The notes under the pieces were generated by a model. The model searched no databases. It saw only the letters and a list, made by a program, of their open reading frames with translations, and was not told the origin of the DNA. The position numbers and the translations under genes were made by a program. A stretch of DNA of 64,000 bases from NCBI GenBank assembly GCA_033782935.1, contig JAWQEG010001538.1, positions 372,001 through 436,000 of the forward strand, given 5' to 3'. Positions 11,719-22,956 of the stretch are shown here, in pieces; position 1 is the first letter of the stretch, and each line of letters opens with the position of its first letter. Source of the DNA: Petrolisthes cinctipes. Its lineage: Eukaryota > Arthropoda > Malacostraca > Decapoda > Porcellanidae.

Positions 11719-14700
11719 CACTGTTCAAGGTCATTCAATGGAATTGCCGTGGCTTGCGTGCTTCTTGGGAGGAACTGCATGATCTTCTCTCTAGCTTCTC
11801 TCCTGCATGTGTTTCTCTCCAAGAGACAATGCTTGGGGACTACATTCCTGCGAGTCCTCCAGCATACTCTGCATTTTATTTCAATTCATTTGAAGGGCAG
11901 GGTCACCATGTTGGCTCTACCATCCTAGTTCGCCGAGATATTCCATGAACGAGCCTGGAGCTGCTTTCTCTCGCCTTCGTCGCAATCGTGGGGACCCAAC
12001 TCTTTTAGAGGACTTCCAACGGGCAAGAGCTCGAGCTATACGGGTCATAAAAGAGGCATGACCTGCATCTTGGAAGGCCTATGTGTCTTCAATTAATATT
12101 AAAACTCCACTCACCGAAGTGTTCAGGAGAGTCCGTAAGATGGCGGGGAAGTTTTCTCCTAGTTCTCCACCTGTACTTAAGATCAATGGAATCAAGATCA
12201 TGGATGGTTTGACTGTGGCCAATACCATTGCGGAGGCTTTTGCAAGAGTCTCCAGCCGTGACTCTTGACCTCTTGCTGTCAGGCATGAGTTAAAAGCCAA
12301 GGAGCTCACTGTCCTGGATTTCTCAGGGAATGAGAATGAAAGTTATAACCATATATTCACCCTAAGATACCTGCATTCTGCTCTCTCTCTCTGCAGCGAC
12401 ACTTCTCCTGGGCCAGACAACATCCCATATGCAATGTTGCGACACTTGGGTGAGGAGACGATCTCATTTCTTTTAGCTTTATATAACAGAATCTGGCTGG
12501 AGGGTGTCTTCCCTTCTGGGTGGAGGTTTGCTACCATCCTTCCTTTCTTCAAACCAGGCAAGGACTCTTGTGTTGCCCTCAATTACCGACCAATTGCCTT
12601 GACCTCCTGTCTCTGTAAACTATTTGAAAAGATGGTGAATGTCAGACTAGCATACTTCTTGGAACGGGGTGATTTTCTGTCTCCGTCCCAGTCTGGCTTT
12701 CGTAAATACCATTCCACTTCAAATGCTCTGGTCAGGTTGGAAGCTGCTGCATGTGAGGCCTTTGCACGATATCAACACCTTGTCTGTGTATTCTTTGATT
12801 TAGAGAAAGCGTATGACACTACATGGCAATATGGCATCTTGCAGCAACTCCATTTATATGGCCTGCGAGGTCGACTTCCATACTTTTTTAAGGAGTTTCT
12901 CAGTGGTCGCAGTTTTTCTGTGAGGGTTGATACAACCCACTCTGCATCTGTTGCACAGGAGGAGGGCATCCCACAGGGAAGCGTCCTCAGTGCCACATTG
13001 TTTGCAGTAGCAATTAATGCCATTGCCTCATCCCTTCCAGACGGTATAGCTAACTCGATGTACGTTGACGACCTGGCAGTGTGGTTTGCTGCTTCCCGTA
13101 TGTCAGTGGCGGAGCAGCGCATGCAGCTTGCCCTTGACAGGGTGTCACATTGGACTGGTTCTCATGGGTTTCGTTTTTCTCCTTCCAAAATAGTTGCTAT
13201 GCAATTCTGCCATATCCGAGGCGTCCATCCCAATCCGGACTTATTCATGTATGGTCATCGGATACGTTGTGTCGAGGAGACTCGCTTTTTGGGTCTCCTT
13301 TTTGACAAACGTTTGACTTGGGTTCCCCACTTACGTACACTTAAGGTCTCTTGCCTCAAGGCTCTTAACCTGATGAGGGTCCTGGGCCATACGTCCTATG
13401 GGGCTGATCGGACCACCCTCCTCTGCCTATACCATGTTCTTATTAGGTCAAAACTCGACTATGGGTGTGAGGTGTACTCTTCTGCCACCGATGCCCGTCT
13501 CAGAGTTCATCATGCTGGAGTACATCTGGCGACCGGAGCCTTCAGGTCGTCCCCAATCCCCAGTCTCCTGGTGGACACTAATGAGCCACCTCTTGATCTC
13601 CGTCGCCAGTCCTTGATGGTTCGTTGTTGGCATCGATTATATCGACTTCCTGACTCCCTTCCCTGCTTGGCGGTGTCATCTGATATCATGTCTCAGTACT
13701 ACCATTTACATTTTCGTACACCATGGCCCTTTGGCTTCTGGGTCAGGAAGGCTATGGAGGAGATGGGCATTGATGACTTCCAGATTTGTCCTGTGAGGGC
13801 CCCCAGGGTGGCTCCATGGCTTCTTCCAGAAGTTTTCCCCTGCACCTGCTTTACCGACAAGAAGGAATCTCTTCCTTCTTCAGTGGCTCGTTCTCTCATT
13901 TTAGAACATGTCTTCACTCACAGGGAGTCCCTCCCTGTGTACACTGATGGGTCAAAGTCTGATGCTGGAGTTGTCTTTCCTGACTTTTGCCGTGGCGGCA
14001 GGCTCCCTTCTGTCATGTCCATTTTTACTGCTGAGCTCTCGGCCATTTTATTTGCCCTCCAAGTAATTTTTACTCTGCCTAAGCCTTCGTTTACTATTTC
14101 TAGCGATTCCTGTTGTGCCTTGCAGGCCTTGTGCAATTTTAACTCTTCCCATTCCTGGTGTTGGCTATTATTGAGTGGCTTATCCTCCCGGGTCATCGTG
14201 GCCGCTAAGGCACTTTTTGTTGGGTCCCAGCCCATGTGGGTGTTGATAGGAATGAGAGGCTGACGCCCTGGCTAAGGCTGAGGTCTCCAATTCCCGGCCT
14301 CCTGCCAGGCGTCATCCTGTTCCTGCGGTGGACCTTCGACCCTACATAGATGCTACCATTCGTTCCTGCTGGCAGGACAGATGGGACGCCGTCGGGGCTA
14401 ACAAGCTCCGCGACATCCGCCAGCGCCTTGGTTTGTGGAGCTACAGTGGCCTGTCCCGCCGGTGGGAGACGGCTCTTATCCGTCTCCGCATTGGCCACAC
14501 ATTATTGACTCATGGTTTTTAATGGAGAGGGCTCACCCTCCCTACTGTGATGATTGTCTTGTCCCTTTGACAGTGCGTCATCTTATTGTTGAGTGTCCCA
14601 GCCTTGGTGACCTTCGTCGTAGGCACCTCTCCGAGTACCAGGAGGGTGACGGTTCTTACAGTCTCTCCCAGGTGCTCGGGGAGGAGGCTTGTAGTGTGGG

Positions 14701-14752
14701 AGGGAGCACCCTCTCCTATGTGGAGGAGGCTGGCCTTCTCCACAAAATATGA
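11718..14752 (+). pseudogene. LINE B ORF2 (endonuclease remnant, RT, RNase H)
   Basis: The endonuclease start VIQWNCRGLRASWEE is at about 11733, but most of the domain is deleted: the reading jumps at about 11948 to the endonuclease-RT linker (AFSRLRRNRGDP, about 11965). In-frame stops lie near 12060 and 12266. RT is then open from 12269 to 14263: PDNIPYAMLRH (about 12413), YRPIALTS, motif A FDLEKAYDTTW (about 12796), motif B GIPQGSVLSATLF and active site YVDDLAVW (about 13063). RNase H keeps YTDGSKSDA (about 13940), AELSAIL and SDSCCAL. Frameshifts near 14210 and 14255 break its last block. A C-terminal zinc motif CDDCLVPLTVRHLIVEC (about 14547) closes the protein. Confidence 0.85.
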
Positions 14753-14985
14753 TTTTATGATATATATGGCTTTTAGATAGTTTCATTTTTATGTCGACGG
14801 GTTCTTTTATTAATAATGTGCTTTTTAGTTTGTGTGTCTTTTAATCATGTTGCCTATCCCTTTCGGGTTTTGATGTTTTATTAATTATGTAGATGGAAAT
14901 TTTATGTTGGGCGGTATATGACCTTAGCTGTTGCGCCTCCAGATGCTTAGTTGCATCAAAATCAATCAATCAATCAATCAAGTAT

Positions 14986-15508
14986 TCTTATTTTATAAAT
15001 AATGTACTCGTGTGACCATATTATTGTAAACGGGTTTATAATTAGTTGAGTATTTCCGTCACCGATATTAGCAAATAGACTGTGATCCTATATAGATATT
15101 AATTCTTAATTCACAACACTGATCGTACCCCCGTTAAAATTGTAGTCTGGGTTGCTTACTCACTCGGCTACATAAGCTAACGCTACGCTACCCTTTCAGT
15201 GTGTGTTCACTTGGTTCCTCTGATTGACTTTGGTCTGGTGGTGGCAGCGTTTACCCTGTACTGGAGAGGAGCTGGGCTTGTGCTTTGTATGATTTATTTT
15301 TGGTATCCGCAAGGCAAGTCCTGTTTCTCACTCATCGGTCTCTTGTTTTTTTTGTTTTTTTCAGATCAGGTTGATACAGCTATAGGATAGAGTAGTAGCA
15401 TACACTGGTGGCTTTTTGTTTTGTTAAAGGCAGTGGATTTTTTATTTCCTCCCAGAGTAATGTAAAATAGTAATATTAAATTAAGGGGACAAAAATCACG
15501 CTTTTACA
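14986..15508 (-). mobile_element. Inverted partial copy of the composite unit
   Basis: Bases 15000-15265 are the reverse complement of about 5165-5450, and 15320-15505 are the reverse complement of about 3030-3215. The nested element (3218-5147) is absent, replaced by a short non-matching stretch near 15275-15320. This shows the unit without the inner insertion. Confidence 0.75.
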
Positions 15509-15509
15509 A

Positions 15510-17308
15510 AAGGGATAACAAAAAATGAATTTAGGCTTATAGAAGTTACTGAAGAATATATCTTCAGCGTAATAATGGGACTAAGAGTCAATAAAGGTAC
15601 TGGTTAAGATTGCTTACAAGCAAGGTTCATAAAAGACCAATACTAAAAGGTCCAATAACTAGTATTATAAATTTATCCATATATACAAGTGAAGTACCAG
15701 AATGATTTAAAGAAGCTAGAGTAAAACCATTGTACAAAAAGAGTAATAGACAAAAAGTGGGGAATTACAGACCAGTCAGTATACTTAATATAATATCTAA
15801 AGTCTTGGAAAGGGCTGTGTACGATCAGTTTTCTAACTACATAAGTCTAAAGAATGTAATATATGATTTCTATTCTGGATTTAGAGGTAATCACTCAACA
15901 GATACATGTCTGATTTATATGTTAGATTTACTAAAAACTAATATATCAAAACCAAATTATATAGGACTTGCCCTTCTAGATCTGCAAAAAGCATTTGATA
16001 CAGTTGACCATCACATTCTGTGTGAAAAATTAAAGGCAATGGGCGTAGAGTCAGTGGAATGGTTTTACTCGTACCTCAGTGGAAGAAGTCAAATTGTTAA
16101 AATAGATGAGCATTGTTCTGAACCATGTAAACTAACATGTGGAGTAGCTCAGGGAAGCATTTTAGGACCACTCTTATTTTTGTGCTACATAAATTATATG
16201 AAAATTAGTGTCGCATGCCAACTACTACTATATGCTGATGACAGTGTTTTGATTGTGTCACACAAGGATGTTGATGTTATTTCAGATAGACTGGGAAAAG
16301 AAGTTGAAACATGTAACACCTGGATGATAACTAACAAGTTATCTCTGCATTTATGAAAAACTGAAGCTATGATAGTAGTATCAAAGAAACAACTAGAAAA
16401 GGTAGATAACTTTGAAATAAAGAGTCATTGTCAGAAAATAAAATGAGTAACGTCAGTAAAATACCTAGGCGTTCATCTGGATCAATGCGCCTCAGGAGAA
16501 ATGAATTGTCAACAAATAATCAAGAAGATAAATGCAAGATTGAAATTTATATATAGACAAGCAAAAAGCCTTAATCAGAATGTAAAGAAAACTTTGTGTA
16601 CTGCCCTAATTCAGTCCCACTTTGATTATGCATGTTCTTCTTTGTATTCTGGAGTTAGCAGTAGTACTAAAAAACAGTTACAAATTTGCCAAAACAAAAT
16701 TATTAGATTTACTCTTGGTTTAGACCCCAGGGCTCACATAGGCCAAGGGGAGAGAGAGAAAATCAATATGTTAAGTGTGAAGAACAGAGTTAGGGAATTG
16801 AAATTAAGTCATGTTCATAATACATATAACAATAGAGGACCGACATATCTTAGAGAACATTTCCATAGAGTAGCAGATAACCAAACAATTAGAACTAGAC
16901 ATAGTAAATCTAACTTCTGTGTAACAAGTGGCCAGGGGCCTGCAGCTCATACTTTCTATCACACAGCTATTAAAGAATGGAATTCATTACCAAACAGTAT
17001 ACAAAGTATAGGATCAAAAAACATTTTAAAAACATCACTGAGGAAATATCTAGTTAACGAAGAAAAATTGTCTGAATTAAATGACTACGTGTATTACTAG
17101 ACATGTATGTAACATTATTGAATGTTTTTAATTTTCTACTTTATCATAATAGGGATTTTGTATTGTGTATTACTGTATACATGGTTTGTTGTGGCTCCTT
17201 TGTTTTGACTGCCCCATCTTGCTGCAAACATGGGACCCTACTGGAAATAAGTTATCAAACTTTAGTAGGTTATCCTAGAGGAAGCTAAAATGTGCCTTAT
17301 TATTATGA
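15510..17308 (+). pseudogene. LINE A RT half and 3' UTR
   Basis: Resumption of LINE A. The linker (LQARFIKD, about 15618) leads into RT: NYRPVSILNIISKVLE (about 15760), motif A LLDLQKAFDTVDH (about 15970), motif B GVAQGSILGPLLF and active site YADD (about 16228). The C-terminal region has LGLDPRAH and KEWNSLPNSI (about 16975) and ends at 17100. In-frame stops are at about 16356 and 16446, with a frameshift near 15700. It is typical of the CR1/L2/Daphne-type group by motif wording. The 3' UTR runs to about 17308, where Pro-rich gypsy coding sequence returns. Confidence 0.85.
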
Positions 17309-17523
17309 CCCCGCAACCTCACCACCTTGTCATGTCGCGACCACATACCCACCCCGCATCTCTCCTTCCCACGCCACCAGTATAGCCACACTCACTCACA
17401 CACCCTATGTCACCAACTGCATGTCACACTAACCCCACCTCGCCAGTACCACCATCTCAAACCATCACCCCACCACATCCTCGCTCACCCTCTCCTACCA
17501 CGCCGCTACCCATCATCACCTAG

Positions 17524-18108
17524 TCACACACTCGATCACCCCCTCATACCCATCTTCCCTCCACTATAATTCAACTTCAACCTGCTTCACCTGCTCGCCC
17601 ACCTTCACCGACCCATAGCACACCATCAACACCTCTGCCTCCTTCCCACCCTCCTAGAACCCCTCCCCGTTCCCGCTCTCCTTCCCCTACACCACCCCTA
17701 CCTATCCCGCTCCTACCCTCTACGCCCAACCACCCACCTCCCACCAACCACACCCCGCCTGACCCCACGCCTATCCTTCCTGACCCTACCCCAGACTCTC
17801 CCTCGACGCCTGTAATCCTCTCTAGCCTCCCTCAGGACCCACTGCCTGGTTCACAGCTGTTACCGGCCACGCCTCCTCGTCCCGTTAGCCCTGGCCATCT
17901 ACCTCAAACACTACCACGCCCTGCCACACCACCTTCTCCGCAGGAACAGCTACGGGATTACGAGCCGGCCATGGCCCCTGAGGGATTCACTTCTCGCTCT
18001 GGGCGCACCATCAAGCGCCCCAGCATATATATATATATATCAATGTTACACAACGCAGACACCAACCTACTCCACAGGATTCCAGCTACACACACTCCCT
18101 ATTATTAA
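17524..18108 (+). pseudogene. Gypsy pol C-terminal Pro-rich tail
   Basis: An open frame of 194 codons without a usable ATG, following the TAG at 17521. It is extremely Pro/Thr/Ser-rich and ends in a block TSRSGRTIKRP (about 17988-18020), a motif often seen at the C-terminus of gypsy pol after integrase. It stops at 18106-18108 after an AT dinucleotide run. The first part of the tail (1500-1830) and this part were separated by LINE A. The frame upstream (17310-17520) is shifted. Confidence 0.7.
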
Positions 18109-18260
18109 TACACACACATGTATTCTCCCGCCCACGACACTCCACACCACACTACACCCGTACACTTATGTATAACACTCATTGCATTCTTATCATGTAC
18201 GTATATTCTTATGTATTTTTTATGTATATAGTATGTCCTCCCCTCTTTCCTAAATCTGTA

Positions 18261-18273
18261 TGGGGGAGGGGGG
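18261..18273 (+). promoter_or_regulatory. Polypurine tract
   Basis: TGGGGGAGGGGGG lies just upstream of a probable LTR start (TGTAGC at 18277), in the place expected for the plus-strand primer of a gypsy element. Confidence 0.65.
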
Positions 18274-18276
18274 TAC

Positions 18277-18625
18277 TGTAGCTAGCGCCAGTACCTGGCC
18301 GCATCTTCAACCTTCTTTGTTACCTTCGAGAACATCCTATATCACTTGATGACATCCTATATCACACCCACGGAATAAAAGGGACGGACCGCCAGCGTTC
18401 GGCCATTCTCACTCTAGCTCTGGACCAAGAAGCACCTGCCCTGCCGTTAGTACCTGCCACTGCCTGCACCAAGTCTTCTCTGCGTGATCTCACCTTGATC
18501 ACACGTGCACATACCAGCTCTTCACACCTCTTCTGCAGCAACCACGGCCCTCTTACAACGATACACGACAGGCAGGAAACCTACGGCTACTTGTGTGTGA
18601 TTCTATGTAATTACTAGTCTGTTCA
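18277..18625 (+). repeat. Probable 3' LTR of the gypsy element
   Basis: It starts TGTAGCTAGC after the polypurine tract. It contains AATAAA at 18374-18379 and ends near GTCTGTTCA (18625), although an end at ATGCA (18642) is equally possible. The 5' LTR is outside the window, so the limits cannot be checked by comparison. Confidence 0.45.
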
Positions 18626-18783
18626 CCCCGGGTAGTAATGCAAGGGCTTCTTTGTCATTATATGGTGATCCTACAGCACCATCCGAAACTGATGAGGATA
18701 TTGTAGCTGGGTCAGACAGAAGTGGTATTACTGATGTACAGTCTCCTTCACTGCCACGTTCATCACCCCAGCGTTGTCAATGA
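18626..18783 (+). other. Non-AUG open stretch after the LTR
   Basis: From about 18635 one frame is open to TGA at 18781-18783, with acidic and Ser-rich composition (SETDEDIVAGSDRSG). It has no ATG. It could be the end of an exon or element that the gypsy insertion entered, or chance. No family is recognised. Confidence 0.2.
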
Positions 18784-19550
18784 TTGTACTCCACAAGGTA
18801 TGAGCCGCCAGCTTCGACTCTCATATACGAAACACATACCAGAGCTAATCAGGGAGATGGTAATGGTGGGGTGTTTCACGGTAGCAAGTTAGCACGGGGA
18901 CTGTAAGCAAAAATGCTATACTAAATTATAAGTCAACTATATAAAGCTGTTACATAACAAACATGACATTGGTAGACCACAGCATTGTGGTGATTAGGAA
19001 AGTCCTTTATTATTGTTTGTTATCAGTAAATTATGCACTCAAACGATTGAAGAAATGTTGCGTTGGTGAGGCAGTAGCTAGTCTCAGCCAAATGTCCCTG
19101 TGAATGTTTAGTATAAGCCAGCCATCAGCAGCGCAGCGTAGCTTTAATTAATATTTCATGTTCTGCATCATAACGTTAATGATAGTTACTACACATAATA
19201 AGTAAATTATATTGAATGTGGAGCTTGAGAACGTCACAATGGTCCTAGAACATAAAATATCAAAATCAGGCTTCATAAATTTCCATAGGTTAGTCCCACC
19301 AAGTTAATCATTGTGATGATGGCTAAATTTTCTGTCAATTATAACAAATTTAATCAATTTACGAGCATTGTAAAGTTGTGTCATATCTATTGATATCTTG
19401 CCATAAAATTTGACTGCTCCGACCCAGGAAATATTTTATCATTACATATTGAACTTTAACACACTTCAGTTTAGACATTACTAAGCGGTTATAGACGGAT
19501 TGAGCGAGAATGCCAACAAATTAATATATTCAAAATTTAAGTCTCAATTA
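18784..19550. other. No gene seen
   Basis: AT-rich sequence without a convincing open frame, inverted repeat or repeat family. Confidence 0.5.
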
Positions 19551-20254
19551 CAATGGAGTGTTGATGGGAATGAGCGGGCTAACGCCCTGGCTAGGGCTGC
19601 GGTCTCCAGTTCCTGGCCTCCTGCCAGGTGTCATCCTGTTCTTGCAGTGGACCTTCGACCCTACATAGATGCTACCGTTCGTTCCTGCTGGCAGGACAGA
19701 TGGGATGCCGTCGGGGCTAACAAGCTCCGCGACATCCGCCAGCACCTTGGTTTGTGGAGCTACAGTGGCCTGTCCCGCCGGTGGGAGACGGCTCTTGTAC
19801 GTCTCCGCATTGGCCACACATTATTGACTCATGGCTTTATAATGGAGAGGGCTCACCCTCCCTACTGTGATGATTGTCTGGTCCCTTTGACAGTGCGGCA
19901 TCTTATTGTTGAGTGTCCCAGCCTTGGTGACCTTCGTCGTAAGCACCTCTCTGAGTACCAGGAGGGTGACGGTTCTTACAGTCTCTCTCAGGTGCTCGAG
20001 GAGGAGGTTTGTAGTGTGGGAGGGAACACCCTCTCCTATGTGGAGGAGGCTGGCCTTCTCCACAAAATATGATTTTATGATATTTATGGTTTTTAGATGA
20101 TTTTATGTCAACGGGTTCTTTTATTAATAATGTGCATTTTAGTTTGTGTGTCCTTTAATCGTAGTGCCTGTCCCTTTCGGGTATTCATGTTTTATTAATT
20201 GTGTGGATGACAATTTTATGTTGGGCGGTATATGACCTTGGCTGTTGCGCCTAG
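19551..20254 (+). pseudogene. 5'-truncated LINE B copy (RNase H end, zinc motif, 3' UTR)
   Basis: Starts abruptly inside the last RNase H block (VDGNERANALARAAV) and reads openly to the stop at 20072, including the zinc motif CDDCLVPLTVRHLIVEC. The protein is about 95% like the end of LINE B (14245-14752), and the 3' UTR matches to about 20252. It lacks the frameshift seen in LINE B near 14255, so it preserves the better frame there. No AATC tail is retained. Confidence 0.85.
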
Positions 20255-20800
20255 AATGGAAATCTTTTATGTTTCCATTATCAACCTATCCATCTATGAT
20301 CACAAAGTAATGTGAACACTAAAGCATGTGAAAGGTTCACTATGTAATGAAAAATATATAATTAATTATATTTGGTCGAAACAGTTAAAAAACAATTTAT
20401 AATGACAACTGTCAGTACACAATTACCACATAGTGTTCATCAAATGTTGGATAAAATTATTATTGACAAATCTGTGTCATCGTCACAAACTAATTACCAT
20501 AATATGCAATAGCTGACTTGAAGGAACGAGCCTATCTTGACCTGTGAGGACTAATGGTGGTGTGGAATGTTATAGCAACACGGTGACGGGCTTAAATTTT
20601 ACACTGGGAAGCTCAACATTGGCAGCGCTAAGTTGTAAACGCGGAAGTGGAGCCAACTGTACCTTCAGATACCTCTGATGTTGTCATCTGCCTAAATATG
20701 CACGGTCGTGGGCAGCCTCCAGCGGTCCCGAAGGTGGATCGTTGAATGGGCACTTGTAGTGGCCGGTCCTTGAACAGGAAACACCTATTTTAGTTATTTA
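20255..20800. other. No gene seen
   Basis: No open frame or repeat recognised. The last 150 bases may be a decayed LINE ORF1 end, judged only by position before an endonuclease start. Confidence 0.4.
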
Positions 20801-20802
20801 AA

Positions 20803-21110
20803 ATTGCTAGGATACTTCAGTGGAGCTGTCGTGGATTACACGTAAACAGGGAGAAACTTCTCCAATTTCTGGTGAGGTTTTCGGCAGTCTGTATCTGCCG
20901 GCATGTGACCATGGTCAGTGCTGCTAATTCCTCCTGGTTACCAAGATTATTTTTCTTAATCCTTTCCCTGATCAGGAACGCTCTGGGGGTATTGCTATCC
21001 TCCTCCGTCAAGATGTCCCATTCAAAATGTTCTGTCTTTACATCCCATTATAAGCTGTCCCTGTTCAATTTACCGTCACTGTCAGTATAAAATATACTCT
21101 ATATACTTTC
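20803..21110 (+). pseudogene. LINE endonuclease fragment (I/Jockey-like)
   Basis: Reads ILQWSCRGLHVNREKLLQFL (about 20812) and, in a shifted frame, RSGGIAILLRQDVPF (about 20980), the first two blocks of a LINE apurinic endonuclease. A stop at about 21050 and loss of similarity after about 21100 mark it as a fragment. It is a different family from LINE B, since the wording differs. Confidence 0.6.
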
Positions 21111-21244
21111 TGCGAGTGCCGTAAGAGAGAGAATAGATTTTAGCAACTTAGTCTTTGCTAACATTGTTGCTAGTCTTAAGCAACTTTGCTTTGTTGCTAT
21201 GGCAACAAAAGACAAAGGCTTGCCTCGGATTCGGACTGACCCCA

Positions 21245-22680
21245 AGCTGACGACAACGGACTAGGCTACGTGGAATGTAAGAAGCGTGAATTATGGCAGG
21301 AAAAAGAGAGACGTTTTGTTAGTGATAGCAAATGCAAGGCTGTATGTATGTGGAATGACTGAGACCAAATGGAAGGGAACATGTGTTAATGAGTGGGAAT
21401 GTGGAATGAGGGTGTGTGCTTGAGTGAATGAGAATGAGAGAGCGAATGAAGATGTGTGTCTGTTCGTAAGTAATTAATGGAAGGAGTGTGTAAGGGAGTA
21501 TGGATCCATGGGGTCGAGGATTATGTGGGTGAGAATGAAAGTGGGAATACAGACTTGGGTGATTGTACAGTATGTGTGCATGCCCCAACAGAAGACAGAG
21601 TGACAGAGGAATCTTGGATGAGTGTTGAGGGGTTCCTAAATAGGTTTAATAAGAGTGAAAGATTGTTTCTGATTGGGGTTATGAATGGAAATGTGAGGCA
21701 TAGAAAAGTAGATAGGTTGATGGGAGGGTAGGGTGCGCAGTCAGAGGTGGATGGGAATGGTAGTGCACTTGTGTGGGAAGGAGGCTGATGGTCGCCAACA
21801 CTTTCATACAGCAGGAAAGGATACACAGGTATGTACACATGGAGAGTGGAATGGAGGAGAGAGGGTGAGATAGTGGAACGGAAGGCGCTGATTGACTATG
21901 TTTGTGTGGATGAACAGATGAGGAAATCGGTGATAGATGCTAGGGTATACAGGGGAATTGGAGGAGGGGAAGGGGTTGACCACTATTTCGTAGTAGCGAA
22001 AATTAAGGCACAAAGGAAGTGGGTGAAGAAAGCTAGAGAACGGCGAGAGGGAGGAGGGTGGAAAGGTTGCAGGAGGAAGAGTGTAGGGGTAAGTTTAGAA
22101 GAGTAGTTGAGAGAAGACTAGGAAGGTTTGACTTAAAAGAAATGGAGGAAGTGGAAGAGGTGAATAGAGTGTTTAAAGAGGAAATGTGTGGGGCGTGTGA
22201 GGAGGTGTGTTGGTTGAGGAGAAAGGGGAGAGGAATGAAAGCAACAGCATGGTGGAATGAGGAGGTGAAACGAGCAGTTGAAGAGAAAAAGAAAGCATAC
22301 AGAGAGTGGTTGGGTACCAGAAGAAATAAAGAGTTGGAGAGACCCAAAAGGGAGATGTATGAGGAGAAAAAGAGAGTGGTGAGTTAAAGTAACAGATTAT
22401 TTGAGGCGGAATTTGGAAGGAATTTAAGTGAGAAGTGGAGGGAAAGTAAGAAATTGTTCTAGAAAAAGGTCAATAAAGTCAGAGAGGGTGACAAAGGAAG
22501 TAGTGAGTTTGTGAAAGATAAACATGGGCAGGTGATTGTAGAGAAGCGATGTAAAGTTGAAAGGTGGAGAGAACACTTTGATGAATTATTGAATGAATGA
22601 AGTGGAACGCCGGCAAACATAGTTGGATGGGGTATGGGAGGGAGAAGGAGGAGGGTGGGGATATATCCTGTAATGAATAA
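21245..22680 (+). pseudogene. RTE-like LINE, endonuclease and linker part
   Basis: Begins ATWNVRSVNYGRKKRD (about 21268), continues with GMTETKW (about 21355) and an endonuclease end ALIDYVCVDEQMRKSV (about 21880) plus GVDHYFVVAKI. A long charged linker follows (WWNEEVKRAVEEKKKAYREW, about 22252; WREHFDELLNE, about 22568). Many stops and frameshifts. The coding match stops at about 22670-22690, where the antisense gypsy element begins, and resumes at about 29035 with the next linker block. Confidence 0.75.
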
Positions 22681-22844
22681 GAAATAGTGATAACATCTTC
22701 CGTCACCAATATTTTACCAAATTGTTGGATGAGCACTCCCGGGATAAGCACATCATCATTAGGGACGGTGGTTACGTCAGCGTAACCTTTTGTTGCCGCC
22801 AGTATGGCTATGAAAACCATAATATATGTTGAGTTGGGCCACAT
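22679..22844 (-). pseudogene. env-like ORF, N-terminal fragment
   Basis: Starts at an ATG (22842-22844) preceded directly by TTCTTACAG, a splice-acceptor-like site, as expected for a spliced env message. The first 20 or so residues are hydrophobic and look like a signal peptide. A block near PGVLIQQFGKI follows, similar in style to the mature N-terminus of F-type envelope proteins in insect gypsy elements (family knowledge, by eye). It is cut after about 55 codons at the LINE junction, so no fusion or membrane anchor region remains. Not functional. Confidence 0.5.
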
Positions 22845-22956
22845 CTGTAAGAAGAATTATAATCTTTTACTTCTTCGCCGATTGGAGTTTCTGTTTATAA
22901 ATGTTTATTTTATGATTATCAGTAGTAGGGATAATATTACTAGGAAGAGGAAATTG

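Larger units (their letters stand above)
10164..14985 (+). mobile_element. LINE B, I-like non-LTR retrotransposon
   Basis: A 4.8-kb LINE inserted in the composite block. It has a broken gag-like ORF1 (10170-11718), a broken ORF2 with endonuclease, RT and RNase H (11718-14752), a 3' UTR and an AATC microsatellite tail (about 14958-14981). RNase H downstream of RT is known from the I-type LINE group. The 5' end is set by loss of similarity to the composite unit at about 10163. A 5'-truncated relative lies at 19551-20254. Confidence 0.85.
2991..15508. mobile_element. Composite DNA-element insertion inside LINE A
   Basis: A 12.5-kb block separating the two halves of LINE A. It holds unit copy 1 (2991-6690), unit copy 2 (6691-10163), LINE B (10164-14985) and an inverted partial unit (14986-15508). 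The left edge carries a motif starting TGTAACACCCCTATTTTTAT, whose reverse complement recurs at about 6672-6691. Next to it, GTAAAAGCGAGATTTTTGTC (from 3030) has its reverse complement at about 15480-15504, so the block as a whole has inverted ends. No transposase is visible. The order of events is inferred: unit insertion, tandem and inverted duplication, LINE B insertion. Confidence 0.7.

Noticed and set aside
12772..13122. 116-codon minus-strand frame in LINE B
   Set aside because: Antisense shadow of the RT domain; likewise 13918-14235 and 14205-14498.
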